Assembly: GCF_009911265.1 (NCBI RefSeq)
Contig: NZ_QXXA01000005.1
Location: 124,001-188,000, forward strand
Source: Senegalia massiliensis
Lineage (GTDB): Bacteria; Bacillota; Clostridia; Tissierellales; SIT17
Direction: 5' to 3'
DNA: 64,000 nt
Of this stretch, positions 26,140 to 38,079 are shown in pieces. A program made the translations under genes and the position numbers. Numbering within the stretch: the first letter of the stretch is position 1; every line of letters starts with the position of its first letter. The notes beneath the pieces were generated by a model. The model searched no databases and was not told where the DNA came from. It worked only from the letters and a program-made list of their open reading frames with translations.

Positions 26140-27518
26140 ATATCAAACTTTATAATTTTATTATATAAAGTAGTTCTTGATACTCCTAAGAACTCTGCTG
26201 TTTTAGTTTTGTTATTATGATTCATATTCAAAGCACTTATTATAATATTTTTTTCTAATTCATTTTTAATTTCATCTATATTTTTATCTTGAATTAACAT
26301 ATTTGTTGTATTCAATTTTCCTTTAAAATTTCTTTTGTTTTTAAAATAACCTTCAAAATGTTCCCATTTTAATTCTTTACCATAACTTATATTCATAGCT
26401 CTTTCTATTACATTTTGTAATTCTCTTACATTACCAGGCCAATCATATTTTTTTAAATTAGTATAAATTTCAGGATCTACCTTTGTAATATTCATACTTA
26501 ATTCAAAGTTTAAATTAGACAAAATATCATCAAAAATCAAATCAATATCTTCTAATCTTTTTCTTAATGGAGGTATGCTAATTTTAATAACATTTAATCT
26601 ATAGAACAAATCTTCTCTAAATAATTTCTTCTTTACCAACTTTTCCAAAGATTTATTTGCAGCTACAACTACTCTAATATCTATACTGATACTATCTTTT
26701 CCACCAACTCTTTCTATTTCTTTCTCTTGCAACGCTCTAAGTAACTTAGGCTGCAAAGTCATATCCAGTAAATTTATTTCATCTAAGAATAAAGTTCCTT
26801 TATTTGCTAATTCAAACTTGCCTATATTACCACCTCTTTTTGCTCCAGTAAAGGATCCTTCTTCATACCCAAAAAATTCTGATTCTAAAAGTTCTTTAGG
26901 AATAGCAGCACAGTTAACTTTTATAAAATCTTCAGAACTTCTGTCGCTTAAATCATGAATAGAATGCGCTACTAACTCTTTTCCTGTTCCAGTTTCCCCT
27001 TCAATTAAAACAGTAGACTTAGTCCTAGCAGCTAAATATATTTGTCGTTTCATTTCTTCAATTTTATCACTTTTACCAATGATATTGTCTATGGTATATT
27101 TAGAACCTCTAACATTCCTAAGTTCATTTTTATAATATTTTAATTTACTGCTCATTTTATTAACTTGATCTGAAAATAATAAAGCTTCTTCCATCCCCAT
27201 CATAATAACTTGAATAAAAACTGCAATTATTTTATTATTTTTAAATATAGGAGTATATTGACTAAAAGCTTTCATATTTCCATTATTTTTAAGAACAATA
27301 GGGTGTCCTTTTATAAATTTTCCTGTTTTTAGCACTTTGTCTGCCTTGCTATCTTTGATTATATCCCTAACAAACTTCCCTTTTACATATTCAAATTTAT
27401 ACCCTATCATATCTTCCCAAGATTTATTTACAAAAATGTATCTTCCATCAGCATCTGTTATAGCTACTCCTACTAATTGTTCTATTATTTGTTTATACAT
27501 ATCATAATTATTTTCCAC
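26133..27518 (-). CDS. PAS-domain sigma-54-dependent transcriptional activator
   Basis: A 461-residue enhancer-binding protein. A PAS domain (about 8-105, VGVAITDADGRYIFVNKSWE) is followed by an AAA+ domain (about 140-375) with Walker A GETGTGKELVAHSIH, the sigma-54 contact loop GSFTGAKRGG and Walker B LFLDEINLLD, then a Fis-type helix-turn-helix (NKTKTAEFLGVSRTTLYNKI). It hydrolyses ATP to open sigma-54 promoters. The start is GTG at 27518 with AGGAGGGATTCTTT upstream. Its probable target is the -24/-12 promoter at 25926-25944; the PAS ligand is probably related to the operon's substrate. Confidence 0.94.
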   Translation of the reverse strand: MENNYDMYKQIIEQLVGVAITDADGRYIFVNKSWEDMIGYKFEYVKGKFVRDIIKDSKADKVLKTGKFIKGHPIVLKNNGNMKAFSQYTPIFKNNKIIAVFIQVIMMGMEEALLFSDQVNKMSSKLKYYKNELRNVRGSKYTIDNIIGKSDKIEEMKRQIYLAARTKSTVLIEGETGTGKELVAHSIHDLSDRSSEDFIKVNCAAIPKELLESEFFGYEEGSFTGAKRGGNIGKFELANKGTLFLDEINLLDMTLQPKLLRALQEKEIERVGGKDSISIDIRVVVAANKSLEKLVKKKLFREDLFYRLNVIKISIPPLRKRLEDIDLIFDDILSNLNFELSMNITKVDPEIYTNLKKYDWPGNVRELQNVIERAMNISYGKELKWEHFEGYFKNKRNFKGKLNTTNMLIQDKNIDEIKNELEKNIIISALNMNHNNKTKTAEFLGVSRTTLYNKIIKFDIK

Positions 27519-27796
27519 AAAGAATCCCTCCTATTTTAAAGAATTTCTTAATTTAATATAACTCATATTAATTATAAAAAGTCATTATATAAATAAAAGT
27601 ATATTATAGTTTTATATCTATTTTTTTAAAGCAGAACTTATTAATTTCTATTAATTAATAGTCATTTTAAAAAGAAAAAGTAAAAATTCTGAAAAATATA
27701 TTTCTCAATTTCTTCTTAAATTAGACTATTCCATCTTTATGTGTTAATTAATTATATTTTATACTTTATACCTTTCATAATCAACTATACTAAAAT
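27519..27796. other. AT-rich intergenic region, no gene seen
   Basis: This stretch between the sigma-54 activator and the lipoprotein terminator is very AT-rich. No open frame with a ribosome site, conserved RNA or long repeat was recognised. It presumably carries the activator's promoter. Confidence 0.5.
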
Positions 27797-27830
27797 AAAA
27801 ATAGATGATACAGAAGTGTATCATCTATTT
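27797..27830 (-). terminator. Terminator of the PepSY lipoprotein gene
   Basis: The minus strand forms AAATAGATGATACACTTCTG then TATCATCTATTTTTATTTT, a stem with a T tract. It is part of the 78-base segment repeated at 20878-20955. Confidence 0.85.
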
Positions 27831-27839
27831 CAATATATT

Positions 27840-28382
27840 TTAGTTATCTTTTTCTATTAAATTTTCAGTTTCTAAATCATAAGTATATTCAACTTCATTA
27901 TTGTCCTCAATTACTTCTATATCAAAAGCTAATATATTATTATCATATTCAAGACTCCATTCATTAACTCTTGAACCTTCTTTTGATTCATCTAAAGCTT
28001 TTTTAACTAAAGATTCTATTTTAGATAATTGATCTTTAGTTATTTCTCCCTGTTCATCATCTAAATCAATGATTTCTGTATCATCACTTATAATGTCTCC
28101 ACTTACAGGATTGATTCTAACCTCATAATCATTTTCATCATCATAACCTTCTACCACATATTGATATTCTGTCATGTTTTTATCTAGAGAAATCTCCCTG
28201 ATTTTTGAATCTGAATGAGATTCCATAAATTTGTCATATACATCCTCTGGAGTAAGTTCAATATCCTCATAGCTTACTTCATCATTATTATCTACATCAT
28301 CACCATTTAAATCACCATCACCACATGCTGTAAGTGTCAATATAAACACTAAAAATAAAGATAGTAATATACGTTTTTTCAT
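27840..28382 (-). CDS. PepSY-domain lipoprotein
   Basis: A 180-residue lipoprotein: signal peptide MKKRILLSLFLVFILTLTAC with the lipobox Cys at residue 20, an acidic linker (DGDLNGDDVDNNDEVSYEDI), then two PepSY-like repeats (about 45-105 and 110-178) with EYQYVVEGYDDENDYEVRIN and LAFDIEVIEDNNEVEYTYDL. PepSY domains are thought to inhibit proteases or act as small sensory lobes on the cell surface. It lies only 61 bases beyond the leader-distal end of the CRISPR array; a TATAAT occurs at 28411-28406. Confidence 0.85.
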   Translation of the reverse strand: MKKRILLSLFLVFILTLTACGDGDLNGDDVDNNDEVSYEDIELTPEDVYDKFMESHSDSKIREISLDKNMTEYQYVVEGYDDENDYEVRINPVSGDIISDDTEIIDLDDEQGEITKDQLSKIESLVKKALDESKEGSRVNEWSLEYDNNILAFDIEVIEDNNEVEYTYDLETENLIEKDN

Positions 28383-28443
28383 TATTTATAAACCTCCTTA
28401 AGAATATTATACCCAAGAAGGTTAGGATTAATTAGGCTGTAGA

Positions 28444-30545
28444 ATTTACATTACAATCTGTTTCTATTATAAGAAGAAAATAAAAAAGGCATGGACTCAA
28501 GTCAATTAACATTTACATTACAATCTGTTTCTATTATAAGACAAAAGAAAGGTGATTAAATGACTAAAAAGTATTACATTTACATTACAATCTGTTTCTA
28601 TTATAAGTAGGTTTTTGTGTTATTTTTGTATCGCCAATATTTATATTTACATTACAATCTGTTTCTATTATAAATCTCCCAGTTAGTTCCTGTTGCTAAT
28701 TCAGCATCAGTATTTACATTACAATCTGTTTCTATTATAAGGGGATAGCATGAAACTAGAATACCCTTGCAGAGAATGATTTACATTACAATCTGTTTCT
28801 ATTATAAGAGAGAAATAAGCAGAGAAATAGCACAAGAAATATCTATTTACATTACAATCTGTTTCTATTATAAGTATTTGCCATTGCTAAAGCGTAATTG
28901 TCAACTAAAATATTTACATTACAATCTGTTTCTATTATAAGACCAATTTAATAGTGATTACGGACAAGGATGGACTTTATTTACATTACAATCTGTTTCT
29001 ATTATAAGCATACTGTTTTTAAAAAAACACCTGTTACCATTGACAATTTACATTACAATCTGTTTCTATTATAAGTGATTAAATATCTTTCAATTTTACT
29101 CATTCCCCTTAAATTTACATTACAATCTGTTTCTATTATAAGGGAACAAAAGTTAAACGTGGTGATGTTGTGGGAACAAATTTACATTACAATCTGTTTC
29201 TATTATAAGGGATTCTGATATAGAAGAAATGACATATATGGAAACTATTTACATTACAATCTGTTTCTATTATAAGACTCACATCAGACCCAGAACTAAA
29301 ATATCTACAAAAATTTACATTACAATCTGTTTCTATTATAAGAAAATCCGGATTAGTTAAAGTCTCTTCTATAGTTTCATTTACATTACAATCTGTTTCT
29401 ATTATAAGGTAAGCTTACAGGAGACTTTAGACACTACTAGTGCTTTATTTACATTACAATCTGTTTCTATTATAAGCCATGCCATCTGAATAAGTTAAAA
29501 TAAGGTCTTAGTGCATTTACATTACAATCTGTTTCTATTATAAGAAGAAGTTGAGAAATCATGCAGTATTGAGAAGAAGATTTACATTACAATCTGTTTC
29601 TATTATAAGTAAAATATTCGTCTTTTAGTGATTACTTAAAAGATATTTACATTACAATCTGTTTCTATTATAAGTGTAAATTTTTAATATGTTCATCTAA
29701 TTTCCTAATAAATTTACATTACAATCTGTTTCTATTATAAGTGAATTAAAATGTATTGTATTTTTTAAATCTGTTAAATTTACATTACAATCTGTTTCTA
29801 TTATAAGTTTAATGAAGATTTATTTTAAGGAGGTGAAAAAAGAATTTACATTACAATCTGTTTCTATTATAAGATAGGCAACATTGTAATAAATTCTTTC
29901 TTCTTCGTCATTTACATTACAATCTGTTTCTATTATAAGTTCTAAAAATCTTAATGGTAACTTATTTCTAATTTCAATTTACATTACAATCTGTTTCTAT
30001 TATAAGTAAAGACTTACTAGAGATACAGAGAATAAAAGATAGTATTTACATTACAATCTGTTTCTATTATAAGTAACAAGAGAAACAAAAATGCCAGCCG
30101 TATTATTAGAATTTACATTACAATCTGTTTCTATTATAAGCAGATAGCTTTAAAAGAGCTTGCTTTAACTGGGGAATATTTACATTACAATCTGTTTCTA
30201 TTATAAGTACAATCATCATAAACAGAAATTTCCTTCATTGATTTATTTACATTACAATCTGTTTCTATTATAAGTTTTATTCTTTTATTTTATATTCTTC
30301 TATAAGATACTTATTTACATTACAATCTGTTTCTATTATAAGAAATAATTCAGATAAATATAATGAGTGTAATACTGCAAGATTTACATTACAATCTGTT
30401 TCTATTATAAGCATATTTATTACCATTGTGAACAACTAGCTCAATTGTATTTACATTACAATCTGTTTCTATTATAAGTGGTGATATTGGGGTAGAAGGT
30501 GCAAGCCAATACCATATTTACATTACAATCTGTTTCTATTATAAG
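28444..30545 (-). CRISPR. Type I-B CRISPR array, 32 repeats and 31 spacers
   Basis: A 30-base repeat, on the plus strand ATTTACATTACAATC followed by TGTTTCTATTATAAG, occurs 32 times with spacers of 35-39 bases (mostly 37). On the minus strand the repeat ends ATGTAAAT, the same 3' octamer as C. difficile type I-B repeats and a plausible Cas6-generated 5' handle. Transcription is therefore assigned to the minus strand, away from cas2. The one visibly mutated repeat (28645-28674, last base A for G) is near the left end, as expected for the leader-distal end. Several spacers look like phage gene starts. Confidence 0.98.
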
Positions 30546-30730
30546 GCGTTTCATTGTAGCCATTGATTCTACTAGCTTTGATGTTGTATTATTGTCTCTG
30601 ACTACTTATTTTTAAATTTCATATTAATGTTTTTATTATTTTATAGCTTATATTTAAATTTTATATTCAATTACTCAAATTTGTCTATCTCCCATGATTT
30701 TTACACTACTATAGGTCGACAAAGATAGAA
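30546..30730 (-). promoter_or_regulatory. CRISPR leader region between cas2 and the array
   Basis: This 185-base non-coding stretch adjoins the repeat at the cas2 side. It is strongly AT-rich apart from its array-proximal ~40 bases. Reading the minus strand, a partial inverted repeat TTTGTCGACC ... GATAGACAAA lies near its start (about 30723-30682). Its position and the repeat polarity make it the likely leader with the pre-crRNA promoter; the exact promoter was not identified. Confidence 0.7.
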
Positions 30731-31009
30731 TTAAAAAAAATTAGAAGTCTTATCATCTTCTATTCCTAAAAATTCTTTAGTAAGCCATCTTTCTTCTCTA
30801 CTTTTAAAAATGATTAATGAATCTTTATCTCTTCTTATATGTTCATTTAATTCCTGTTTTAATTGAAATAATTTTAACTCTGATAAATTGCCTTCAAAGA
30901 CAGACATTTGAATATGAGTTAAATATCTTTTAGATATTTTAAATACATTTCTATGAACTTTCGCTCCTTTTTCATCTGACATTATATCATACATTAAAAC
31001 TATATACAT
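30731..31009 (-). CDS. cas2: CRISPR-associated endoribonuclease Cas2
   Basis: A 92-residue ferredoxin-fold protein starting MYIVLMYDIMSDEKGAKVHR, with the conserved Asp at the end of the first strand. It forms the spacer-integration complex with Cas1. The ATG at 31009 has GGTGGTGAT upstream; the longer frame to 31054 would overlap cas1. Last gene of the cas operon. Confidence 0.95.
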   Translation of the reverse strand: MYIVLMYDIMSDEKGAKVHRNVFKISKRYLTHIQMSVFEGNLSELKLFQLKQELNEHIRRDKDSLIIFKSREERWLTKEFLGIEDDKTSNFF

Positions 31010-31013
31010 TAAA

Positions 31014-32015
31014 TCACCACCATATTTTAAATCCTTCATATCTCTTTTCTTCACTGATATGTTTTATAATTTTATAGCACTCAAGCCTAATAAGATGCCT
31101 ATATGATACTGTTCTATTTAAATCCTTATGCTTAATTGTTCTCATAAGTCTCTTATCATATTCCATAAGTATTTTCTTTTTACCTGTTTCTTTTAAATAT
31201 AAATAATTAGAGTTTATTTCAAAATCGTCCTCTGTAATTTGATTTTTATTTAATAAAGAAAATATCATTCTTTCTCCTATCAAAGGCTTAAAAATTTCTG
31301 CAATATCTAAACATAATGAAAATCTCTTTGTTCCTGGCTGATGAATATAGCTTATAGTTGGATTCAACTGTGTTTTATAAATCTCTGATAAAACAGTTGT
31401 ATAAACTAAGCTATTTATAAATGATATTAGAGAATTTATCATATTGTCAGGTGGTCTTTTGACTCTTTTATTAAAGTTAATATCTTGATTTACTATATCA
31501 TTCCATCTAGAATAATATATCTTTCTTATATTACCTTCTATACCCATTAATTGGTTGATATCTTCAGCATCTTTCATTTTATTTCTTAAACTTTGAATTT
31601 CTTTCATAGACTTTTCTAAGTCTACATTTTTTCCGTTTCTTCCATTATAGTATCGTAAATTTCTATAAATATTATGTGAAGCAGATAATAAAAATTCTTT
31701 TGCAAGTTCTATTCTTAAATCTAGATTTTCATAATGTTTAACTTGATTTACTAATAAATATCCACTTATTTTAGTTTCTCTGGGATAAAAACTCCCACTA
31801 TAAAAACCGTAGTAGTTAAATAAATGAATAATTATATTTTGTTGTGATGTGAAATTTAATAATTTTGTATTCATATCTAATTCTCCAAATATGTATATTT
31901 CATCAGTCACTTCTGATTTTAAATTTTTAGATCTTCCATCTGGAGTTGTAACTATTATATTATTATCTTTTCTTTTAAGCCTGCCATTATTAAATATATA
32001 AAAAGTTTCTCCCAT
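31014..32015 (-). CDS. cas1: Type I-B CRISPR-associated endonuclease Cas1
   Basis: A 333-residue integrase starting MGETFYIFNNGRLKRKDNNI. Cas1b features are visible: YYGFYSGSFYPRE near residue 75, the metal-binding Glu region and the His in NPTISYIHQPGTKRFSLCLD, and Asp/Glu in DIAEIFKPLIGERM. It inserts new spacers at the leader end. It follows cas4 by nine bases and precedes cas2 by four. Confidence 0.96.
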   Translation of the reverse strand: MGETFYIFNNGRLKRKDNNIIVTTPDGRSKNLKSEVTDEIYIFGELDMNTKLLNFTSQQNIIIHLFNYYGFYSGSFYPRETKISGYLLVNQVKHYENLDLRIELAKEFLLSASHNIYRNLRYYNGRNGKNVDLEKSMKEIQSLRNKMKDAEDINQLMGIEGNIRKIYYSRWNDIVNQDINFNKRVKRPPDNMINSLISFINSLVYTTVLSEIYKTQLNPTISYIHQPGTKRFSLCLDIAEIFKPLIGERMIFSLLNKNQITEDDFEINSNYLYLKETGKKKILMEYDKRLMRTIKHKDLNRTVSYRHLIRLECYKIIKHISEEKRYEGFKIWW

Positions 32016-32024
32016 AATCTCCTC

Positions 32025-32516
32025 CTAAATATAACAAAGTTCATAATAAGCACATTTTTTACATATTGGGGCATCTATTACTGCTGGTGGAACATGTAAG
32101 TTTTGTATTTTATCTATCTTTTCAATTATATTATTTATAGTATATTTATCATCTTCAGTTAAATATATTTCATTGCGCCTTCTAAGTAATGGATAATCTA
32201 ATATGCCTTTTTCAATATCTACACCTTTTTCTTTTAATAAATACATATAATATTTGAGCTGCCATATAGCTGCATCTTCAATTTTTCTTGATTTCTTGAC
32301 TTCATGTATCACTTTCCAATCTTTTATAAAATCAATATTAATATTTTCATCTATTAAAATATTTTTCTTTTCTCTTTTGTATGAATTTTCATCTATTAAT
32401 TTACCTATTTCAACTAGTTCATTGCCCTTTTCCATATTTAAATCTTTACTGAAATACCACAGCTTTCTCTTACATATAAAATAATAGTAAAAAATTACAC
32501 CAGTAACATTTTTCAA
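32025..32516 (-). CDS. cas4: CRISPR-associated exonuclease Cas4
   Basis: A 163-residue RecB-like nuclease. The active-site region includes KVIHEVKKSRKIEDAAIWQL with the catalytic Glu and Lys, and the C-terminus has three clustered cysteines, CKKCAYYELC, which with an upstream Cys (FICKRKLWYF) bind an iron-sulfur cluster. Cas4 trims and orients prespacers according to the PAM. It lies between cas3 and cas1. Confidence 0.94.
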   Translation of the reverse strand: MKNVTGVIFYYYFICKRKLWYFSKDLNMEKGNELVEIGKLIDENSYKREKKNILIDENINIDFIKDWKVIHEVKKSRKIEDAAIWQLKYYMYLLKEKGVDIEKGILDYPLLRRRNEIYLTEDDKYTINNIIEKIDKIQNLHVPPAVIDAPICKKCAYYELCYI

Positions 32517-32531
32517 GTTATCACATCCTAG

Positions 32532-34775
32532 TTAAAAAAAGCGATTTTCTATTTCATTTTCTATTCCATTTTCAGATTTATCCTTTTTTATATATTCAAT
32601 TCCATGTTCGTAGCTATATTTACAATCAAATATGGGGATTTTTTCATATCTATTTATTTCTAAATATTCCTCTATATTTCTAATGATTCTATGATATGGA
32701 ATACTAGCAGTATAATCTTGTAATTTATTTCTTGCAATTCTTTTTTGAATTTTATATTTTTTTATTTCTTCATCGCTTAAATTTTTATCATATTTGAAAT
32801 TAATGGTTGTTTTATATCTTTCAATTTCTTTTTTATTGCTTTCATAAACATCTTTAGGAATTACAGTTACACTATTTATATTCCTAAAAATCTTTTTCAC
32901 TTCACTTTTACTTTTTTCAAAACTGTCTATCATTCTAATATAATTTATATTTTCTTTTATTTCTTTATAATACTCAGTATCTTTTAATTTTTCTGTATTA
33001 TATATTTCTTTTATTAAATTCATTTTTTCTTCTTCTCTTATAGTGCCATCAAATAATTGTAAGGCTTTTTTTGATAAATTATATATATTTTCATCAATAA
33101 AGTTGCCAACTCCAGTATTTTTCTTTTCTCCTGCGTCAAAAACAAAACAATTATATCCTTCTTTGTCAAAACTTCTATTCCTATAACATCTACCCATTCT
33201 TTGAAATAAGCCATTCAAATCAGATAACTCAGTTACTAAAATATCAAAATCAATATCTAGAGAAGCTTCTACTACCTGAGTAGTTACCCATATGCCATAT
33301 TCATCAGAATTCTTATCTCCAACCTTTAAGATATTATCTTCTTTTGATTTTCTATCTTTTTTTATGAAATTACTATGAAATAAATTGATATTTTCTACAT
33401 CATCTTTTTTTAATTCCTTATATACTCTTTGCGCTTCTTTTACTGTATTGCATATTACTAATACTTTATTTTTATCATATAATTCTTTTATATATTTTGA
33501 ATCTATTTTTTTATTTATAATCTTCAAACTGTGTCTTACTCTATTCTTCTTAGTAAATGTTTTAGGCTCCATAAATTCTATATTCTCTTCTTTAAGTAAA
33601 TCTACTACTATATCTGGAAGTGTTGCTGTGAGTATTGCAAACTTTCCTCCAACTTCAGTTATATATTTCAATCCTACTATTAAATATGCTACTAAATCTG
33701 GAGAATACATTTGAATTTCATCTATTACAATTTTTGAATAAGAGAGAGTTGCAAGTTTTGGTTCAAACCCCCTATATCTAAATGTAAAATCAAATATTTG
33801 ATCTATCGTACAGATTGTCAAAGGTAGTGATAATTGTCTTGTTTTAGTATAATATTCATCTATATCTTTATATTCATCTCTTTTGTCTAAATACTTATGG
33901 TAAGTATCAGAATGGAGCATCCCTACTTTTTTTTCATAATTATCAAAAATTATATCTTTTGTTATGCGATTATACATAGCATTTATAGCTGTTTTTAAAG
34001 GTAAAGTAAAGAATCCTTTATTATTTCCTATCCATAATAATCCTGCTTCAGTTTTTCCCATTCCAGTTTCAGCTATAGAAATGATATTTTTATTACTATT
34101 TTCTAGCATATGTTTCTGTAAATCATTCCATCCTGCATGTTTATCTTCTTTTTGCCAGGTATCCATAAGCTTATCTAGATTTCCTAATAAAAAATCATTT
34201 TTGTTTTCTACTGGAATATAACCACTAGCTGCATAATCTATTCTGTTCAATAGACCTTTAATAAGTAAATATTCATAAAAGAGAGTTTCATCTTCCTCTT
34301 CTTTTATATAATTTTTCCTAAAAAATCTTTTGCTTAATTCTCTAACATTAATATGTTCTAACTTATCATATTTAAATTTTTTTACTTCTTCTTTTAATAA
34401 TTCTACTTCTTTTTTTAGTTCTTCTTCAGTATATTTTAAATCTCTCTCATGATGATAAGCAATAGAATGAGCCATTAACTTTATATCATCTTTTGAATAT
34501 CCTTTTTCTTTTATTAAATATCTTGCATCAATAAATGCTAAACTAAGTATTCCATGAGGTATTTCATTCTTATGCCTAGTACCATTTTCAATTTTATCTT
34601 GAAATTTAAAATTCATTTTTCCTAAATCATGTAATAAGCATACTTCATATAATATATCCCAGTTTATCTCTAAACTAGGATATATTGATTTTAGTATATT
34701 ATAATTTTTAATTAAATTATCAGTATGCTCTTGAATAGTTTCTTTAGGTTTTGATTTTGCTAAATAATTATTCAT
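32532..34775 (-). CDS. cas3: CRISPR-associated helicase-nuclease Cas3 (HD + DExH)
   Basis: A 747-residue protein. The N-terminal HD nuclease has His17, the HD pair in CLLHDLGKMNFKFQ and AHSIAYHHERD. The helicase has Walker A ETGMGKTEAGLL, motif II DEIQMYSPD, motif III TATLP and motif VI QRMGRCYR. It is recruited by Cascade to unwind and degrade the target strand. Length is normal for a fused I-B Cas3. It follows cas5 by 14 bases. Confidence 0.96.
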   Translation of the reverse strand: MNNYLAKSKPKETIQEHTDNLIKNYNILKSIYPSLEINWDILYEVCLLHDLGKMNFKFQDKIENGTRHKNEIPHGILSLAFIDARYLIKEKGYSKDDIKLMAHSIAYHHERDLKYTEEELKKEVELLKEEVKKFKYDKLEHINVRELSKRFFRKNYIKEEEDETLFYEYLLIKGLLNRIDYAASGYIPVENKNDFLLGNLDKLMDTWQKEDKHAGWNDLQKHMLENSNKNIISIAETGMGKTEAGLLWIGNNKGFFTLPLKTAINAMYNRITKDIIFDNYEKKVGMLHSDTYHKYLDKRDEYKDIDEYYTKTRQLSLPLTICTIDQIFDFTFRYRGFEPKLATLSYSKIVIDEIQMYSPDLVAYLIVGLKYITEVGGKFAILTATLPDIVVDLLKEENIEFMEPKTFTKKNRVRHSLKIINKKIDSKYIKELYDKNKVLVICNTVKEAQRVYKELKKDDVENINLFHSNFIKKDRKSKEDNILKVGDKNSDEYGIWVTTQVVEASLDIDFDILVTELSDLNGLFQRMGRCYRNRSFDKEGYNCFVFDAGEKKNTGVGNFIDENIYNLSKKALQLFDGTIREEEKMNLIKEIYNTEKLKDTEYYKEIKENINYIRMIDSFEKSKSEVKKIFRNINSVTVIPKDVYESNKKEIERYKTTINFKYDKNLSDEEIKKYKIQKRIARNKLQDYTASIPYHRIIRNIEEYLEINRYEKIPIFDCKYSYEHGIEYIKKDKSENGIENEIENRFF

Positions 34776-34789
34776 ATTTTCACCTTTCT

Positions 34790-36402
<1,613 letters not shown>

Positions 36403-36413
<11 letters not shown>

Positions 36414-38067
36414 TATTATCTCCTCCATTTTCTTTTCCTTCTATCAAACCAGTAACAAAAGCGTAACCAATATTTTTAAAATTTTCTTCATCCTTTAATG
36501 CATCTAAAAATATTTTAGGTACAGATTTCTGTGCATATAAATAACAATTTAATAATGTATCCATAAACATATCTTTATTATTAGTTTTAATAGCATTAAG
36601 TAGTCTATATGAAATACCACTTAATTTATCAACTGCCCCTTTTTGTCTATATTTTTCTCTTAAATAATATCCTGAACCACTTGCACTTTTTATAATATCT
36701 TTTTCTTTAACATTCATAAATCCCATCCCCTCCATAAATTTTTTATTTATATTTAACACTCTTTTTATATGTAAATTATTAAATCTACAATTATTGGGAC
36801 TTGATAATTTAAATATTAAGAGTTTATGAACTAATGTAAATAGATTTTGATTATTAAATAATCTGTCTATAACTAATTCATAAATATTAAAATAAGTATT
36901 AATCTCTTTATATCCTGAGTTTATTAATTTACTTAAATCTTCACTTGTATTATTTAATATATTAAGCATTTGTTTTGATAATATATTAAATCTATAATTT
37001 TCATCTTCATATCTAATTACTTGTATGTCAGAGATTTCATATTTTATCTTATTATTATATTTTTGGGCTAAAGAGTTCATAAGTGCTTTATAAGTAGAAC
37101 CACTAGAAATTTTTTCTTCATTATTAATTTCATATTTTATCTTATTATTTGTGTTTATTAATGAGGCAATATTAATATTATCATTTATAAAAATCCCTCT
37201 ATTGTATACATACATTATACCTGCTGGTGTACAAGAATAAATTAATTTACATATAGGACACATTGCAGCATCATTGTTGAACTTCCATACATGCGAAGCT
37301 TTCTTGTCTACATCAAAACCTATATTATTTAGAAAACCATAATGATTTTTTAAGTCCTTGATTTGATTATCACAATTAAAACAATTATATTTGTATTTAG
37401 ATTTATCGATTTCAATATATTCTGTAGTAGGTTTTACAAAATATTCTTTAAAATCTATATATATATTTTTTTCTTTAGTTTGAGGATTTAAAAAACTAAT
37501 TCCATTCCAAGAGTTTTTAACAATAGTATAAATCACATTTTTTCCAGCTAAATATTTTTTATGTGAAGGATTGTCCATATAATCTATAATTTCTTCTAGT
37601 ATTTGATGACTATAATTCACTTTTTCTAATACACTTTCAATTGTATCTTTCTTTCTTACTTTTATAGTTTTTAAACTTTTAGAAAGTTCAATTACATTTT
37701 TGTTACTTTCAATTAAATTATAAGCAGCTTTATAACTAGCACTTTTTGTATAATATTTTACATCTTTTATATAACTATTTAATCTTTCTAAATTATCTTT
37801 ATTAAATTGATCAAGTCCTTCTTCTTTGAAATGCTCTATAATAGGCCTATATGACACTATTTTATTCCATGATAATTGTTTCTCATATGTATCAATAAGA
37901 TACTTAAAATATTTCTCTTCAAAGTCATCCAATACCTCTTCTTTAAATTCTATATAATTATCATATTTTTCTACTTTATCCCCCGAATGCTCTAGTATAT
38001 TTACAAATCCAATAATGCCAGCATTAAATAACCAGTCATTCATTTCCACTTTTATTTTCTCACTCAA
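36403..38067 (-). CDS. cas8b: Type I-B Cascade large subunit Cas8b1/Cst1
   Basis: A 554-residue protein with two CxxC zinc motifs near the middle, NCFNCDNQ and MCPICKLIYSC, the feature of the Cst1 subfamily of Cas8b. It recognises the PAM and nucleates R-loop formation. The N-terminus MNDWLFNAGIIGFVNILEHS is typical. The C-terminal part may supply the small-subunit function, as no separate cas11 is seen. It follows cas6 by 12 bases. Confidence 0.92.
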
Positions 38068-38079
38068 ATCATCACCCCC

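Noticed and set aside
30583..30612. Degenerate 33rd CRISPR repeat outside the array
   Set aside because: Position-by-position comparison with the repeat gives only chance-level matches.
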